Shown: positions 61,149 through 64,000 of the stretch, in pieces
Position numbering within the stretch: the first letter of the stretch is position 1
How the letters are laid out: each line of letters begins with the position of its first letter
Origin: Mangrovicella endophytica
GTDB lineage: Bacteria; Pseudomonadota; Alphaproteobacteria; Rhizobiales; Rhizobiaceae
Assembly: GCF_002893625.1 (NCBI RefSeq)
Contig: NZ_PKMZ01000007.1
Location: forward strand, 62,001 to 126,000
Direction: 5' to 3'
DNA: 64,000 bases
The notes under the pieces: model-generated
Told to the model about the DNA's origin: nothing
Seen by the model: only the letters and a program-made list of their open reading frames with translations
The model's database searches: none
Translations under genes and position numbers: made by a program

Positions 61149-62084
61149 CTATTCCGCTGCATGCCGATATTTTCGAGGCGAACAGCCTACGGCGCGTTTG
61201 AAGGCCGTGCTGAACGCCGCCTGGCTCGAAAACCCCGATCGGTGCGCGATCTCGGCGAGCGACAGCTTCCCTTGTACGAGCAGCCTGCGCGCTTCCCCGA
61301 GCCGCGCAGCGCTGACGAAGCCGTGCGGCGTCGATCCCGTCACGGCCTTGAACATGCGCGCGAAGTGGAACGGGCTAAGGCACGCAACCTCGGCGAGTTC
61401 GGCGACGGTGAGTTCCCCATCGAGGTTGTCCCGGATGAACTCGATGGCGCGCCCGATCCTGCTGGCGGAGGGCAACGCCCCCGCCGCCTCTGCGCCTGGC
61501 CGCTCCGGGCTGTCGTGACCGTAGGTCTGCGAGACGCGGGCGACGAGGGCGAGCGAGGCCGTTTCCACCATCATGCGGCCGCCCGCGCTCTCGCCGCAAA
61601 GCTCGCGATGGATCGAGAAGCCGAGCTGGCGGATGAGATCGTCATCGACGTCGGCGAGGTAGCGGACTGCGTCCGCCCGGATGCACCGATCGCCGTAGAG
61701 TTCCGCCAGATGTGCGAAGCGATCAGTCGGCAGATAGATGTGCAGCACGTCCTGCAAGGCGGCCGAGATATTGATGTCGTCCTCGCCGACGCCGACCGGG
61801 CACAGCCAGACCGTTCCGGCTTCCACCGCTGTGCGCTGGCGGTGGCCGGCGCCTTTGCGGCTGACGAAGGCTCCGGGGCTGCGGCGCGTGGCGAGCGTGA
61901 TCTCCATCTGCGTCGGAACGATCGCCGGCAGATTCCCCGGCGGATGGCAGCGCAGTTCCGCCGCAACACCCGACCAGCCGCGTCCCTGGGACGAGGCGAC
62001 GAGACCGGCGTTCGGAAATTTGAACTCGCCGTGCGAATGCAGATCCATGTCCGGCAATGTCCAATCCATCGGCGAACGGGACAA
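61149..62084 (-). CDS. AraC-family regulator
   Basis: 311 aa. C-terminal HTH pair (GELTVAELAEVACLSPFHFARMFKAVTGSTPHGFVSAARL and SLAEIAHRSGFSSQAAFSTAFKRAVGCSPRKYR) with a cupin-like or unclassified N-terminal half. It follows the same strand as the AraC gene at 59975 but is not its close copy. Divergent, 63 bp away, from the histidine kinase at 62148. Start at ATG 62084; 62069 is an alternative. Confidence 0.87.
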   Translation of the reverse strand: MSRSPMDWTLPDMDLHSHGEFKFPNAGLVASSQGRGWSGVAAELRCHPPGNLPAIVPTQMEITLATRRSPGAFVSRKGAGHRQRTAVEAGTVWLCPVGVGEDDINISAALQDVLHIYLPTDRFAHLAELYGDRCIRADAVRYLADVDDDLIRQLGFSIHRELCGESAGGRMMVETASLALVARVSQTYGHDSPERPGAEAAGALPSASRIGRAIEFIRDNLDGELTVAELAEVACLSPFHFARMFKAVTGSTPHGFVSAARLGEARRLLVQGKLSLAEIAHRSGFSSQAAFSTAFKRAVGCSPRKYRHAAE

Positions 62085-62147
62085 TTATACGTCCGTATCG
62101 GTGACGGGTGCGACCGGATGGCATAGGGAGGCTGATCGGGGTCGAAG

Positions 62148-63644
62148 ATGAGACAGGTATTTTCCCGGTGGCCAAACAGCGCGCCAGAGCCGACGCGCGA
62201 CGCCACCACGTCTTCGGACGATCTTCCCGCGTGGATGCTTGCCGTCCCGAAAGGAGGACGTCGGCTCGGTCTTCTTCAGGACATGCTCGTCGCATGCCTC
62301 GTGGTTCTCGTGCCAATCCTCCTCGCCGATATGATCCGGTGGGAAATGGTCGCGCGCTCGCGCGGCACGGCCACCGTCGTGGTCGCCATGACGGTCGCGG
62401 CATCGATCCTCGCCTGCATCCACGTGGTTCGGATGCGCGAGGCCTGGCGCGCCAGCGGTGAGAAGTTCACCGCGATCTTCGAACGCGCCGGCATTTCGAT
62501 GTGGCGGGAGGACTGGACCGCCGCCGGCGAGGCGGTCGCGGCGTTGCGTCGAGCCGGCGTCCTGGACATTGAGGGCCACTTCGCCGATCGGCCGGAGGAA
62601 TTGCGGGCGATCTGTGGACAAGTCATGATCACGGACGTGAACGCCTTCACGCTGGAGGAAACGGGAGCCCCAGACAAGTCCGCCTATCTTGGGCCGCTCG
62701 ACCGCCTCCTTCCGCCGACGGACCAGACCTTCGTGCAATGGCTGGTCGCCTTCGGCCGGGGCGACCGATATTTCCGGTCAGAAGCCCATGTCACGCGGGC
62801 GGACGGGCAGGAGATGGATACCCTGTTCACGGCGATGCTGCCGCGCGATCCCGCCGGTTTCTCGGATATTCTCGTTACCTCGCTCGACATCACGGCGTTC
62901 AAGAAGCTTCAGACGCGTCTGGCAGCGGCGGAAGCCGAACTCGCCCGCGCCTCGCGCGTCACGACCGTCGGCGCGTTCAGCGCGTCGATCGCACACGAGG
63001 TCAACACGCCGCTGGCCGCGGTCGCCGCGAACGCACAAGCGGCCCTGCGCTGGTTGAAGCGGGCGGAGCCCGACGTGGCGGAGGCGGTTGCGGCCCTCGA
63101 CGATGTCGTGTCCGAGGCGGTCCGCGCCCGCGACGTGGTCGCCCGCACACGCTCCTTTCTCGGCAAGGCACCCATGGACTTGATGCGGATCGACCTCGTG
63201 CGTGCCGCGCGAGACGCCAATCTCTTCGCGGAACGGGAACTCAGAGCGACCGGCGCCACGGTGCTTCTGACCGCCGATGCGGAGGTTCCGCCCGTCCTCG
63301 GCGACCTCGTCCAGATCCAGCAGGTCTTCGTCAACCTCATCGTCAATGCCGCGCAGGCGATGGCGCATTCGCCCGGCCGGCGGCACGTTTCGGTGACGGT
63401 TCGCCGCCAGGGAGACAGGGCGCACGTCACCATCGGCGATTCCGGTCCTGGCATCGAGCCGGCGCAACGAAGCCGCATCTTCGAACCATTCCATTCGACC
63501 AAGCCCGGCGGCATGGGAATGGGCCTTGCGATCTGCCGCAACTGCATCGACGCGCATGGCGGCGACATCTGGGCCGACGACGCCCCGAACGGTGGAGCGG
63601 CGTTCCATTTCACTTTGCCCATCGCGACCGCGGCCGAAGCATGA
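62148..63644 (+). CDS. Sensor histidine kinase with PAS-like domain
   Basis: 498 aa. Two membrane helices at about residues 42-62 and 72-90, then a PAS-like region (about 100-260, ending FSDILVTSLDITAFKKLQ). Kinase core: H-box SASIAHEVNTPLAAVAAN, N-box VFVNLIVNAAQAMAHS, G1 DSGPGIEPA, F-box FEPFHSTK, G2 GGMGMGLAICRN. It overlaps the response regulator start by 4 nt, so kinase and regulator form one two-component pair. The signal is unknown. Confidence 0.87.
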   Translation: MRQVFSRWPNSAPEPTRDATTSSDDLPAWMLAVPKGGRRLGLLQDMLVACLVVLVPILLADMIRWEMVARSRGTATVVVAMTVAASILACIHVVRMREAWRASGEKFTAIFERAGISMWREDWTAAGEAVAALRRAGVLDIEGHFADRPEELRAICGQVMITDVNAFTLEETGAPDKSAYLGPLDRLLPPTDQTFVQWLVAFGRGDRYFRSEAHVTRADGQEMDTLFTAMLPRDPAGFSDILVTSLDITAFKKLQTRLAAAEAELARASRVTTVGAFSASIAHEVNTPLAAVAANAQAALRWLKRAEPDVAEAVAALDDVVSEAVRARDVVARTRSFLGKAPMDLMRIDLVRAARDANLFAERELRATGATVLLTADAEVPPVLGDLVQIQQVFVNLIVNAAQAMAHSPGRRHVSVTVRRQGDRAHVTIGDSGPGIEPAQRSRIFEPFHSTKPGGMGMGLAICRNCIDAHGGDIWADDAPNGGAAFHFTLPIATAAEA

Positions 63645-64000
63645 GTCACCATACGATAGCCGTCGTGGATGACGATCCGGCCATGCGGGTCGCGCTGACG
63701 CGACTGCTGCGGTCCCTCGACTACGATCCCCTGCTGTTCGACAGTGCGGAGGACTTGCTCGCCGCCTTCGACGCCGTCAGGCCCGAATGCATCGTCACGG
63801 ATGTTCAGATGCCGGGGATCAATGGCCTCGATCTCCTGCGATTGCTGAGGTTGCGCCGGCCGGACCTTCCGGTGATCCTCATTACGGCCTATCCGAGCAG
63901 TTCCAGCCGCGACCGAGCGCTTGCATCCGGGGCCCGTGCGTATCTGCCGAAACCCTTCGACGCGGACGAGTTCGAACGCTGCCTCGCCACGATATTCGCC
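63641..64000 (+). CDS. FixJ/NarL-type response regulator, N-terminal receiver (cut by window end)
   Basis: 120 codons are visible and open to the last base. The receiver shows the acidic pair in AVVDDDPAMR, the phospho-acceptor Asp in CIVTDVQMPGINGLDLL, the switch Thr in LITAY and Lys in YLPKPFDADEF. It is cognate to the kinase encoded just upstream. Whether a LuxR-type HTH follows lies beyond the window; the FixJ-like receiver makes that likely. Confidence 0.9.
   Translation, partial: MSHHTIAVVDDDPAMRVALTRLLRSLDYDPLLFDSAEDLLAAFDAVRPECIVTDVQMPGINGLDLLRLLRLRRPDLPVILITAYPSSSSRDRALASGARAYLPKPFDADEFERCLATIFA

Overview
The window is GC-rich, almost fully coding DNA from an alphaproteobacterium. 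Hyphomicrobiales (rhizobia and relatives) is my best guess, from the gene families, the IclR/RpiR/PucR-type regulators, the wealth of solute-binding-protein importers and the FixJ-like response regulator at the right edge; the genus cannot be told. I see no rRNA, tRNA, CRISPR array or phage genes. It reads as a catabolic accessory region: successive modules, each pairing a transporter with a few degradative enzymes and its own regulator.

Layout. (1) 1-7357: a DapA-type lyase (cut by the window edge), TRAP transporter DctQMP, acyl-CoA dehydrogenase, family III CoA-transferase, MaoC hydratase and FAH-family hydrolase. (2) 7422-10906: a PcaR-like IclR regulator divergent from pcaIJF, the last steps of the beta-ketoadipate pathway. 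(3) 11043-19335: polar amino acid ABC importer with a DAO-type oxidoreductase, class III aminotransferase and P5CDH-like aldehyde dehydrogenase, facing an IclR regulator. (4) 19349-27730: AraC regulator divergent from a ribose-type ABC importer with two permeases fused into one chain, then a cupin, a carnitine-dehydrogenase-like enzyme and a beta-keto acid cleavage enzyme (BKACE). (5) 27737-27990: a highly symmetric non-coding element. (6) 28018-36227: GAF/PucR-type regulator divergent from a Liv-type ABC operon and a short-chain dehydrogenase, followed by an IS3-family relic. (7) 36651-46205: RpiR regulator, isochorismatase-type amidohydrolase, glutamine-synthetase-like ligase, N-formylglutamate-amidohydrolase-like protein and M20 deacylase, converging on a second Liv-type importer. 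(8) 46771-50649: MFS exporter with divergent LysR, and an orphan membrane histidine kinase. (9) 50759-62084: LysR regulator divergent from an MhqO/MhqD-like quinone-detoxification pair, then a leftward operon (YcaC-type hydrolase, XapX protein, Tat-exported amidohydrolase, DoxX, Tat-exported alpha/beta hydrolase, MFS-monooxygenase fusion) with two AraC regulators upstream. (10) 62148-64000: histidine kinase and FixJ-type receiver, cut by the window end.

Most worth following up: the structured element between modules 4 and 6, the BKACE module with a ribose-type importer, the ligase/deformylase/deacylase module, and a LivF ATPase whose invariant Walker A lysine is arginine. Several gene-proximal palindromes or direct repeats look like operators for the adjacent regulators. 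All functions come from reading the sequence; no search was run.
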